A stretch of DNA of 64,000 nucleotides, taken from Gemmatimonadota bacterium. GTDB taxonomy: Bacteria; Gemmatimonadota; Gemmatimonadetes; Longimicrobiales; Gaopeijiaceae. The stretch is from positions 1 to 64,000 of the forward strand of contig DQPL01000019.1 of assembly GCA_015664885.1 (NCBI GenBank). Reading direction: 5' to 3'. Positions 9,492 through 17,390 of the stretch are shown here, one piece after another (position 1 is the first letter of the stretch; the number at the start of each line of letters is the position of its first letter). Under the pieces are notes generated by a model. The model was given only the letters and a program-made list of their open reading frames with translations. It was not told where the DNA came from and did not search any database. The position numbers were made by a program, and so were the translations under genes.

Positions 9492-10550
9492 CTGAAGATC
9501 GCGAATGCGAAGCGCAGTTCCGCGACGCACCACGTCAAGCCCGATCGCGAAAAGATCGAGCAATGGAATCGCATCCTGAAGCCCTATTGGGGCGCGGATA
9601 CCAGGCGCAGCGTCACACAGTTGCTCACGTCCGCGATCCCGTTCGTGATTCTGTGGTATTCGATGCTGCGCAGCCTCGAGTACAGCTATTGGCTGACGCT
9701 CGCGCTCGCGGTCCCGACCGCAGGCTTCCTGATCCGCCTCTTCATCATCCAGCACGACTGCGGACACGGAAACTTCTTCAAGTCGCGGCGCGTGAGGGAT
9801 TGGGTCGGGCGGGCGATCGGGACGCTGCTGCTGACACCGTACGACTACTGGCGCAAGGCACATGCGTACCACCACGCGCACTCGGGCGATCTCGACTTCC
9901 GCGGCTTCGGGGACGTCGACACGATCACAGTGGATGAGTATTACGCGTTGACCCGGCTACAGAGATTCCAGTACCGAATCTATCGGCACCCGCTGGTGCT
10001 CTTCGGTGTGGGGCCCGCGTACCAGTTCCTGATCAAGCACCGCTACCCGACGGACGCACCAAGGGAGTGGACGCAGGCGTGGCGAAGCGTCTGGTGGACC
10101 AACGTGGCGATCGCAGGAGTCGTCGCCGTGATGTGGCTCACCATCGGGATCGAAAACTTCCTACTGGTTCAACTTCCAGTAACGCTGATCGGCTCCACGC
10201 TAGGCGTCTGGATGTTCTACGTGCAGCACCAATTCGAAGAGACGTACTGGCACTGGCATGACGGCTGGGACTACTACGACGCCTCGCTGCTGGGGAGCTC
10301 CTACCTCGTGCTGCCCGCACCCTTACAGTGGATTACGGGCAACATCGGCGTGCATCACGTGCACCACATGAGTGCGCGAATTCCGAACTACAAGTTGCAG
10401 CAAGCGCACGACGAGAACGAAGAGTTTCATGTAGTCACCAAGGTGCGATTCCGCGATACACTGAAGCTGATCAACCTCTCATTGTGGGACGAAGAGAATC
10501 AGCAATTGATCCGATTCCGGGACCTCAAGAAGCTCCGGAAGGCCGCGTAG
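9492..10550 (+). CDS. Membrane fatty acid desaturase, probable CTG start
   Basis: The protein introduces double bonds into membrane acyl chains with a di-iron centre. The three histidine boxes are HDCGH, HAYHH and HHVHH, with hydrophobic pairs between them. The first in-frame ATG is 9621, but family-like sequence (KPYWGADTRRSVTQLLTSA) lies upstream in the same frame, with no ATG, GTG or earlier stop. A perfect AGGAGG at 9480-9485 sits six bases before CTG at 9492, which I therefore take as the start (352 residues). It lies 28 bases after the acylase gene and 10 before lutA, so it is likely co-transcribed. Confidence 0.9.
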   Translation: MKIANAKRSSATHHVKPDREKIEQWNRILKPYWGADTRRSVTQLLTSAIPFVILWYSMLRSLEYSYWLTLALAVPTAGFLIRLFIIQHDCGHGNFFKSRRVRDWVGRAIGTLLLTPYDYWRKAHAYHHAHSGDLDFRGFGDVDTITVDEYYALTRLQRFQYRIYRHPLVLFGVGPAYQFLIKHRYPTDAPREWTQAWRSVWWTNVAIAGVVAVMWLTIGIENFLLVQLPVTLIGSTLGVWMFYVQHQFEETYWHWHDGWDYYDASLLGSSYLVLPAPLQWITGNIGVHHVHHMSARIPNYKLQQAHDENEEFHVVTKVRFRDTLKLINLSLWDEENQQLIRFRDLKKLRKAA

Positions 10551-10560
10551 GCTCACTCGC

Positions 10561-11280
10561 ATGGCGATGCGAGTCTCTCTATTCGCCACCTGTCTGTGCG
10601 ATCAGTTCTACGCTGAGGCCTGCGCAGACGCCGTCCTGCTGTTGCGCCACCTGGGTGTCGACGTAGACGTGCCGAGAGGGCAGACATGCTGCGGGCAGCC
10701 CGCCTACAACGCCGGCAGGCCGGCGGAAGCCCGAGACATGGCTGCGCATACGATGCACGTCTTCGAGGACGCCGAATACGTGGTGCTGCCTTCGGGCAGC
10801 TGCGCGGGCATGATCCGATGCTTCTACGGGGAGATTAGCGGCGTGGACACCGAACGCGCAGAATCGCTCGCGCGCCGGACGTATGAGCTGTCACAGTTCC
10901 TGCGCCAGGTGTTGAACGTCGAAACGCTCGGGCCGGGCCTGGAGGGACGTCGAGTCGCGTATCATCACGGCTGTCATGCGCTGCGCGAGCTCGGCGTGAA
11001 AGACGAGCCGCTCGCGCTGCTCGCTGGCTGTGCCGCTGAGGTTGTGGAGTGGGAGGCCGATGAGGAGTGCTGTGGCTTTGGCGGTCTCTTCAGCGCGAAG
11101 CTTCCCGAAGTATCCGCGGCCATGGCCGACCGAAAGCTCGACACGCTGCCCGACGTGGACTTCGTGGCCTCGTCCGACGGAGGATGCTTGCTACAGCTTT
11201 CGGGGCGCGCAAAGAAGCGGCGCACCGGCCCTCCGTTCGTGCACCTCGCGAGCGCGCTATGGCGGGGCGTGGCCCGATGA
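10561..11280 (+). CDS. lutA: Lactate utilization protein A (Fe-S oxidoreductase subunit)
   Basis: LutA is one of three proteins that oxidise L-lactate to pyruvate in place of a flavin dehydrogenase. At 239 residues it has the family length and two cysteine-rich CCG motifs: TCCGQPAYN with the upstream FATCLCDQF, and HHGCHALRELGV paired with EECCGFGGLFS. These bind an iron-sulfur cluster of the heterodisulfide-reductase type. It is followed by lutB with an ATGA overlap and then lutC, the classic order. The preceding fatty acid desaturase ends only 10 bases upstream. Confidence 0.95.
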   Translation: MAMRVSLFATCLCDQFYAEACADAVLLLRHLGVDVDVPRGQTCCGQPAYNAGRPAEARDMAAHTMHVFEDAEYVVLPSGSCAGMIRCFYGEISGVDTERAESLARRTYELSQFLRQVLNVETLGPGLEGRRVAYHHGCHALRELGVKDEPLALLAGCAAEVVEWEADEECCGFGGLFSAKLPEVSAAMADRKLDTLPDVDFVASSDGGCLLQLSGRAKKRRTGPPFVHLASALWRGVAR

Positions 11281-12671
11281 GCTTCACGGGACCCGGGAAT
11301 TACCGGGAGGAGGCAGCGAAGACGATTCGCGACAAGCCGGAGGTGCGCACGTCGATTACTGCGGCTACGCGCGCGTTCGACGCGCACCGTGTTCACGCCT
11401 GGGGGCAGATCGATGCGGACCGGTGGCGCGACTGGGCTCGAGATGTGAAGTCGCACGTGCTGGGGCACCTGGACGAATATCTGGAGCAGGCCGAAGAACA
11501 ACTCACCGCCAACGGAGCCCGCGTACACTGGGCGGAAACCGCAGAAGACGCGCTAGCGATACTGGGCGACATCGTGCGCGAGCACGGCGTCGAGAGCGCC
11601 GTGAAGGCCAAGAGCATGCTCAGCGAGGAGCTGGGGGTGAATGCGCACCTCGAGAGCCTCGGCGTGCACGTACGTGAGACCGACCTCGGCGAGTACATCA
11701 TCCAACTGTTGGGTCAGCCGCCGAGCCACATCGTGGGGCCCGCGATTCACCTGAGCGTGGACGACTGCCGAAGACTCTTCCACGAACGTTTGGGTACGCC
11801 GCTGGACGCGGAACCGGACGAGCTCGCGGGAGCGGCACGGGATGCGCTCCGCGCCGAGTTCCTCGCCGCCGATTTGGGGATCTCCGGCGGCAACTTCCTG
11901 GCGGCGGACACCGGGACGGTCGCGCTCATAGAGAACGAGGGCAATATCCGCCTCTCGACATCGCTTCCCCGCATTCACGTGGCCTGCGTGGGCATCGAGA
12001 AGCTGGTGCCGAAGCTCGAGGACGTGTCCGGGTTTCTCCAGCTCACGGCGCGCGCCGCGACGGGGCAGCCGATCGGGAACTTCGTCTCGCTCATCCAGGG
12101 ACCGCGGAAGAACGACGAGGTCGACGGTCCCGAAGAGGTGCACGTCGTGCTCGTGGACAACGGGCGTACCAAGTTGCTCGCCGACGACGCGGCATGGGAG
12201 GCGCTCAGGTGCGTGCGCTGCGGAGCATGTCTCAACATCTGCCCGGTCTACAGGCAAACGGGAGGCCACGCATACGGCTGGACGTATTCCGGCCCCATCG
12301 GAGCCATCATCGCTCCGGCCATGCTCGGCCTGGAGGAGGCGATGCCTCTGCCTTATGCGTCCAGCCTGTGCGGAGCCTGCACCGACGTCTGCCCGGTACG
12401 AATCCCGATTCCCGAGTTGCTCGTGCACTGGAGGGAGAAGGCCGTCGAGCAGGGTCTCACGCCCATGACCGAGACCATGGGCCTCAAGGCATACGCGAAG
12501 CTCGCGCAGAAGCCCGATCTGTTCGCCGCCGCGGGCTCGGTGCTGCGTCACGTACCGCTCGAGCTCGGCGGCCGTGCGTTGCCGGTTCTGGCCGGGTGGA
12601 TGCAGGAGCGGTCGGCGCCAAAGTCGAGTAAGAAGAGCTTCCTGCAAATGTGGAAGGAAGGCATCGAGTGA
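11277..12671 (+). CDS. lutB: Lactate utilization protein B (4Fe-4S iron-sulfur protein)
   Basis: LutB is the central subunit of the LutABC lactate oxidation complex. The N-terminal two thirds form the LUD domain (GGNFLAADTGTVALIENEGN). Two ferredoxin-type cluster motifs follow: CVRCGACLNICPVYRQTGGH and CGACTDVCPVRIPIPELL, close to residues 305-380. The 464-residue length is normal. Start at 11277 by the ATGA overlap with lutA; an ATG 18 bases earlier is less likely. Its stop overlaps the lutC start as GTGA. Confidence 0.95.
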   Translation: MSFTGPGNYREEAAKTIRDKPEVRTSITAATRAFDAHRVHAWGQIDADRWRDWARDVKSHVLGHLDEYLEQAEEQLTANGARVHWAETAEDALAILGDIVREHGVESAVKAKSMLSEELGVNAHLESLGVHVRETDLGEYIIQLLGQPPSHIVGPAIHLSVDDCRRLFHERLGTPLDAEPDELAGAARDALRAEFLAADLGISGGNFLAADTGTVALIENEGNIRLSTSLPRIHVACVGIEKLVPKLEDVSGFLQLTARAATGQPIGNFVSLIQGPRKNDEVDGPEEVHVVLVDNGRTKLLADDAAWEALRCVRCGACLNICPVYRQTGGHAYGWTYSGPIGAIIAPAMLGLEEAMPLPYASSLCGACTDVCPVRIPIPELLVHWREKAVEQGLTPMTETMGLKAYAKLAQKPDLFAAAGSVLRHVPLELGGRALPVLAGWMQERSAPKSSKKSFLQMWKEGIE

Positions 12672-13255
12672 GCGCTCGGGATCGAATTCTCGGTCGAGTG
12701 CGGGAGGCGCTGAGCGAGCGGACTGCGGTGGAGCACCCCGGATCGTTCGAGGGGTGGCGACCAGCGGCTCCGGCGCTTCCGGTAGACGGCCTAGCACATC
12801 TGCTGGAAGCAGCGGGTGGTGAAATCGTACGGCAGCCCAACGTCGACGCCGCCGCGGCGTGGCTCGCGTCCTTCTGCGCTGATTTTGGGAGCAGCGCGGT
12901 GGGCGAAACCGTGCCTGAGCCTCTGAGACCTCCGCTTCCCGCAGGCGCCCCCGACACCGCCCCCCTCGGCGTGTCTCTCGCCCGAGGAGCGGTCGCCGAG
13001 ACGGGCTCACTCATCATGGACGCCCGCGATGGACGACGCGCCCAACTGCTCGTGCCGACGCACGTCGTGTTCGTTCGCACCAGGGATGTCTACGTAACGC
13101 TGCGGGAGGCGCTCATCGAGCTGGCTGACGACCTACCGTCCGCGATCGGCTTCCATTCAGGTCCGTCCAAGTCCGCAGACATCGGGCAGATTCTGGTGAA
13201 GGGGGTGCACGGGCCTGGCCGGCTGGTGGCGGTGCTAATGGGAGACGGAGACTAG
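12668..13255 (+). CDS. lutC: Lactate utilization protein C (LUD domain)
   Basis: This is the smallest LutABC subunit, a single LUD domain of 195 residues. Family segments are AVAETGSLIMD and HSGPSKSADIGQILVKGVHG near the C-terminus. The GTG start at 12668 overlaps the lutB stop (GTGA), so all three lut genes are coupled. No LldR/LutR-type regulator or lactate permease is present nearby. The residues between about 25 and 75 are Ala/Pro-rich and poorly conserved, as usual for this family. Confidence 0.93.
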   Translation: MSARDRILGRVREALSERTAVEHPGSFEGWRPAAPALPVDGLAHLLEAAGGEIVRQPNVDAAAAWLASFCADFGSSAVGETVPEPLRPPLPAGAPDTAPLGVSLARGAVAETGSLIMDARDGRRAQLLVPTHVVFVRTRDVYVTLREALIELADDLPSAIGFHSGPSKSADIGQILVKGVHGPGRLVAVLMGDGD

Positions 13256-13263
13256 CCATTTCA

Positions 13264-13962
13264 ATGATTCGCAGGCGTGCGTCGGTGTGTGCCATAGTGC
13301 TCGGCTTCCCGCTGCTTTCCTGCTCCCGCACGCCGGAGCACCCAAGGCCCGTCGCTTCTGAGCCCTCCACAACGCGAGCGATTCTACTGGACCCCACCCA
13401 TCCCGGGTGGTCCGAGCCAGCGCCGGACACATACCGCGCGCACTTCGAGACCACGCGGGGCACTTTCGCCGTCGAGATCGTGCGCGCGTGGGCCCCGCTC
13501 GGCGCCGACCGCTTCTACAACCTCATCCGGCACGGGTACTACGACGACGTGCGTTTCCACAGGGCTGTTCCGGGCTTCATCACCCAGTGGGGTGTCTCGG
13601 GTGATCCGGAAGTGAGCGCGGTCTGGTACGAGCGAGGCATGGCGGACGACTCGGTGGCGGTTAGCAACACGCGCGGCAGGATCGCGTTCGCGTTCACCGA
13701 ACCAGGCACACGCTCCACGCAGGTCTTCATCAGCATGGGCGCCAACGCTCGTCTCGATACGCAGGGCTTCGCCCCATTCGGGCGGGTCGTGGAAGGCATG
13801 GACAGCGTGGTAGACTCGATCTACACCGGGTACGGCGAGAATTCGGGCGGCGGCGTGCGCCGCGGAGACCAGAGCCGGATCGTGTCGGAGGGGAACGCGT
13901 ATCTCGATGCGGAGTTCCCTGAGTTGGACCGGCTCATACGCGTGACGATCGAGCGGCACTAG
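13264..13962 (+). CDS. Cyclophilin-type peptidyl-prolyl isomerase, lipoprotein
   Basis: The 232-residue product has a lipobox (FPLLSC, Cys about 20) and should act in the periplasm on folding proteins, catalysing cis-trans isomerisation of proline bonds. The cyclophilin core runs from about residue 58: RFYNLIRHGYYDDVRFHRAVPGFITQWG holds the catalytic Arg of FHR, and STQVFISMGANARLDTQGFAPFG is the second conserved stretch. It lies 8 bases after lutC and may be read through from that operon. Confidence 0.92.
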   Translation: MIRRRASVCAIVLGFPLLSCSRTPEHPRPVASEPSTTRAILLDPTHPGWSEPAPDTYRAHFETTRGTFAVEIVRAWAPLGADRFYNLIRHGYYDDVRFHRAVPGFITQWGVSGDPEVSAVWYERGMADDSVAVSNTRGRIAFAFTEPGTRSTQVFISMGANARLDTQGFAPFGRVVEGMDSVVDSIYTGYGENSGGGVRRGDQSRIVSEGNAYLDAEFPELDRLIRVTIERH

Positions 13963-14017
13963 GCACGAGCACGCTCGCGCGGAGCCCCTTGCTTGTGGGG
14001 CGAAGCCTTGGTGGCGC

Positions 14018-15433
14018 ATGTTGCGCGCTCGCGGTGGCGCCGCAAAGCGGCCTGCCCCCTTCCGATCACCGTTCCAAAGTCACGTGACCGAATCCGGATC
14101 GAAATACCAGCTGCACCGAGTCCTCGGTATTCGGGACGGTATGGCGGTGACCGTCGGTATCGTGATCGGCGCGGGCATTCTGCGCACGCCCGGTATCATC
14201 GCGGGGCACCTCGGCAACCCTTGGATCATTCTCGCGGCCTGGTTCTTCGGCGGTGTGGTGGTGGCGCTCTCCACGCTGGTGCTCGCCGAGATGGCCGCCG
14301 CGCTGCCCGAGGCCGGAGGCAAGTACGTCTATGCTCGCCACGCGTGGGGCGACACCATGGGCTTCCTCGCCGGCTGGTCCGAGTTACTCGTGAGCCGCGG
14401 ATTCTCGGGAGCCGCCAAGGCGGTCGCGATCGCCGAATACATCCGAATTCTGACCGGGGATCGTGGCTCGATCCGGTTGTTCGCGCTCGCCGTGTGCGTC
14501 GCATTCTTCTTCCTGCACACGCGGGGGCTCGAGGCGAGCACGAAATTTCAGAACGTCACCACCGCAATCAAGGTCCTGGTGGTAATCGCGATCGCAGGTG
14601 CTGGCCTCTGGGCCGGCGACCTCGTCGGCTTCCAGCCGTCGGTCACCAGTGCGTCCGGTCCGACTGCCGGCCTGCTGGGCTTTGCGCTCGCGTATCAGTC
14701 GATTTCGTTCGCGTACTACGGTTGGGAAGACGCCGCTAAGATGGCCGCGGAGGTCAAGAATCCGGGCAGCGCTCTGCCCAAAATTCTGGTCGGTGGTTCG
14801 CTCGCGGTGATGGTGCTCTACCTATTGATGAACGTCGCTTTCCTCTCGGCGCTCACCCCGGAGGAAATGGCCGGCTCCGATCTGGTCGCGCGGGACGCCA
14901 TCGCGGCAGTGTTCGGGGGGACCGCGGGCACGGTGGTCGTCGTAGCGAGTCTGCTCATCCTGGTGAGCAGCTTGAACGTGAACTTCTTGGGACTCCCGCG
15001 CGTGGCGTATGGTCTCTCGCAGCACGGGCTTGCGCCGGAAGCGTTCTCGAAGGTCGACGCTCAGGGGACGCCCAGAAACGCTCTGTACTTCATCTCACTG
15101 TGGATCGCACTGCTCGCACTTTCGGGCGCATTCGAACTGCTCATCCGATTCATGATGACGGTCGCGATCACCGTGGATACGATGGTGCTCATGGGCTACT
15201 TCAAGCTTCGTCGCTCGCAGCCGGACCTCGAGCGCCCCTTCACCATGCCGGGCCACCCGTTGCTGCCGGCGATCACGATCGCGCTCTACATCGGCATCCT
15301 CGCGATTCTCATCTGGACCCAATGGCAGTTGGCGCTGGGCGCGGGCGCCATGATCGGCGCCATTCTTCTGGCAGGCTGGATTACTACGCGAAGAGCCACA
15401 GGCGCAGCTGCCGATACGACTCACGGACGGTAA
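14018..15433 (+). CDS. APC-superfamily amino acid permease
   Basis: A 471-residue integral membrane protein with about twelve hydrophobic segments. The first helix has the APC signature VGIVIGAGILRTPG, where the broken helix binds the amino acid carboxylate; a conserved FAYYGWEDAAKMAAEVKNPG segment follows in the middle. It should import an amino acid by proton symport. Start is uncertain: ATG at 14018 adds a basic, unconserved leader of 22 residues, and GTG at 14084 fits the family better. The next gene starts two bases after its stop, so the substrate may feed the TPP-dependent enzyme downstream. Confidence 0.88.
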   Translation: MLRARGGAAKRPAPFRSPFQSHVTESGSKYQLHRVLGIRDGMAVTVGIVIGAGILRTPGIIAGHLGNPWIILAAWFFGGVVVALSTLVLAEMAAALPEAGGKYVYARHAWGDTMGFLAGWSELLVSRGFSGAAKAVAIAEYIRILTGDRGSIRLFALAVCVAFFFLHTRGLEASTKFQNVTTAIKVLVVIAIAGAGLWAGDLVGFQPSVTSASGPTAGLLGFALAYQSISFAYYGWEDAAKMAAEVKNPGSALPKILVGGSLAVMVLYLLMNVAFLSALTPEEMAGSDLVARDAIAAVFGGTAGTVVVVASLLILVSSLNVNFLGLPRVAYGLSQHGLAPEAFSKVDAQGTPRNALYFISLWIALLALSGAFELLIRFMMTVAITVDTMVLMGYFKLRRSQPDLERPFTMPGHPLLPAITIALYIGILAILIWTQWQLALGAGAMIGAILLAGWITTRRATGAAADTTHGR

Positions 15434-15435
15434 CT

Positions 15436-15975
15436 TTGGCCACACTGAACGAGACGCTGCGCACGTTGGCGGCGGCGCGCATCACGCACGTCGTGGGGCT
15501 GCCTGACAATACGTCCGCGCCACTCTTCGACGCGCTTCAAAGCCACCCCTCGGTGCGACTGGTGACCGTCACGCGAGAGGGCGAGGCGTTCGCCATAGCC
15601 TCGGGCTTGTGGCTCGGGGGTGCACGGCCGCTCGTGGTCATCCAGAACACCGGTCTGCTCGAGTCGGGCGACAGCATCCGCGGCACGGCGGTGCGCATGG
15701 CGGCACCCATCCCGATCCTGATCACGGGCCGGGGCTATGGGAAAATGGCCGACGCCGGCCTCACACCGGCCGAGCCACGCACCAGCGAGCTCATGACCCG
15801 CGTGGACATCGACTCGACCGCACTGCTCACCGAGCCGACGCTCGATGCCTGGGGCGTACCGTTCGAACGGTGCCAGGGGGAGCAGAATCCGGCCGCCGCG
15901 CTCGCGCGGGCTATCGAGTCGGCTCGATCGGAGCAGCGCCCGACGGCGGTGATTGTGGCACGAGCGCTGAACTGA
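15436..15975 (+). CDS. TPP-dependent decarboxylase alpha subunit, ComD/phosphonopyruvate decarboxylase-like
   Basis: This 179-residue protein matches the N-terminal (PYR) half of thiamine-diphosphate decarboxylases in the sulfopyruvate/phosphonopyruvate branch. Conserved features are GLPDNTSAPLFDAL, the catalytic-type Glu in VTREGEAFAIASG, and VVIQNTGLLESGDSI. The start is a TTG two bases after the permease stop with a GGACGG-like site. Together with the next gene it forms a split enzyme that should decarboxylate a 2-oxo acid. The true substrate is unknown; no phosphonate or coenzyme M genes are nearby. Confidence 0.82.
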   Translation: MATLNETLRTLAAARITHVVGLPDNTSAPLFDALQSHPSVRLVTVTREGEAFAIASGLWLGGARPLVVIQNTGLLESGDSIRGTAVRMAAPIPILITGRGYGKMADAGLTPAEPRTSELMTRVDIDSTALLTEPTLDAWGVPFERCQGEQNPAAALARAIESARSEQRPTAVIVARALN

Positions 15976-16006
15976 TGCCCGGTCCTCCACTTCCCCAGCC
16001 ACGCTC

Positions 16007-16606
16007 ATGCTAACACGCGCACAACTGCTCGAACCGCTGGCACGTCACCGAAGCAACGAGGTCGTCGTCACGACCATGAGCGTCACTCGCGCCTGGGGCC
16101 GACTCTCCGATCATGACCTCGACTTCGCCTCAACGGACAGCGCAATGGGCCACGCGGCCGACCTGGCGTTGGGGATCGCGCTCGCGCGCCCAGACCGAAC
16201 CGTGGTCTGCTTGAACGGGGACGGAAGCATGCTCATGACGCTCGGGACCTTGGCGACCGCCGCCGGGACGGCTGCGACGAACTTCGTGCTCATCGTGGTC
16301 GACAACGGGGGCTACGAGATCACGGGCAACCAGCCGGTCGCGGCGGCCGGGTCCCTCGATTTCGCGGCCATGGCTCACGCCGCGGGATTCCCACGAGCCT
16401 TCAGCTTCGAGGACCCTCGGGACTACGTCGAGGCCATACCAGACCTCCTCACCACTCCCGGCCCGACGCTTGTGCACGTGGCCGTCGAGCCCGGAACGGA
16501 GGGTCCGATCAGTCGCACCGAGAGCGAGCCCGCGCGTTACCTGCGCGTATCCCTGGCGGAGTGGTCGAGGTCCTTCCGCGATGCGCTCGCCGCGGGACCT
16601 CGCTAG
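16007..16606 (+). CDS. TPP-dependent decarboxylase beta subunit, ComE-like
   Basis: The 199-residue product is the C-terminal (PP) half of the split TPP enzyme. The diphosphate-binding motif is NGDGSMLMTLG with VVDNGGYEITG about 30 residues later, the GDG-X(~27)-N signature for magnesium and TPP. It begins 31 bases after the alpha subunit gene. The pair resembles ComDE, and the upstream amino acid permease hints at a 2-oxo acid made by transamination, which is inference. Confidence 0.85.
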   Translation: MLTRAQLLEPLARHRSNEVVVTTMSVTRAWGRLSDHDLDFASTDSAMGHAADLALGIALARPDRTVVCLNGDGSMLMTLGTLATAAGTAATNFVLIVVDNGGYEITGNQPVAAAGSLDFAAMAHAAGFPRAFSFEDPRDYVEAIPDLLTTPGPTLVHVAVEPGTEGPISRTESEPARYLRVSLAEWSRSFRDALAAGPR

Positions 16607-16706
16607 CACGTGCTTTAACGAAATCCCTGTCGACCTCCTCTATCGCTCACAACAGTGCAAGCAGCGCTTGCTCTCCGGAGCGGGCGATTAAGCGAAGGAG
16701 CATTCG

Positions 16707-17279
16707 ATGAAGACGACGGCGGGTGGATTCCTGGTCCTTGGGACCTTGTTCCTGACGCTGTTTGCCGGCGGGGCAACAGGTCTCGCGGCCCAACAGGGTC
16801 GGCGCGGCCCTCAGCCGCGAGGTATGGAAGGTCGACAGAAAGCCCGGCAGGATGGCGGCATCGAGTCGATCATGAGGCTGCGGGAGCGTCTGGAGTTGAC
16901 CGAAGATCAGATGGATCAACTCGACGCCATCCGACGTGCGAACGTGGAACGGCGCACCGCCGACATGGTGGAAATGACAGAAGTGCAGTCCCAGTACGCC
17001 GCAGGCCTCATCCGACGCAGCGACGTCATGGCGGTGATGGAAGACCAAGAGGAGGTGCGGCGCGGGCGGGCCGGCCAGCAACGCGAAAGTCTGCAGGCGA
17101 TCCTGACGGAAGGACAACAGGAGTCGCTCAAGCGAGTCAGGCGCGAATCCCGGGCCTCTAGGGGCGACGGAAGGCGAGGGCAAGGTGGACAGGGTGGATT
17201 CCGTAGCGATCGCGGCCAACAGCGGGGCTCATTCCGAGGCGATCGCCGAGGGTCCTCGCAGCGCGGCCGAGGCGGCTGA
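16707..17279 (+). CDS. Spy/CpxP-like periplasmic protein with Arg/Gly-rich tail
   Basis: A signal peptide of about 29 residues (ending LAAQQ) leads a 190-residue product. Two LTxxQ motifs, LELTEDQMDQL and ILTEGQQESLKRV, mark the helical cradle of Spy/CpxP chaperones, which bind unfolded proteins or sense envelope stress. The last 45 residues are an RG/RGG-like tail (GGQGGFRSDRGQQRGS), unusual for the family and strongly basic. An AAGGAG site seven bases before the ATG supports the start. A rho-independent terminator follows about 60 bases downstream. Confidence 0.8.
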   Translation: MKTTAGGFLVLGTLFLTLFAGGATGLAAQQGRRGPQPRGMEGRQKARQDGGIESIMRLRERLELTEDQMDQLDAIRRANVERRTADMVEMTEVQSQYAAGLIRRSDVMAVMEDQEEVRRGRAGQQRESLQAILTEGQQESLKRVRRESRASRGDGRRGQGGQGGFRSDRGQQRGSFRGDRRGSSQRGRGG

Positions 17280-17340
17280 CGCAGCGAAGGAGATATCGGG
17301 TCCCGCTAATTTCACACGCACCTCACCAGTGCGCCCGATG

Positions 17341-17380
17341 CGAGTCCCGTCCAGCTACGGCTGGGCGGGGCTCGTTTTTT
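17341..17380 (+). terminator. Rho-independent terminator
   Basis: A stem of about 15 base pairs (17341-17355 with 17359-17374, including G-U pairs) encloses a TAC loop and is followed by six T at 17375-17380. It closes the long plus-strand run ending with the Spy-like gene, and also sits just before the convergent metalloprotease gene. Confidence 0.88.
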
Positions 17381-17390
17381 CGCGAGTCGG

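Noticed and set aside
11553-13010. Minus-strand open frame of 485 codons across lutB and lutC
   Set aside because: Antisense shadow of the certain lut genes with no start site or domain.
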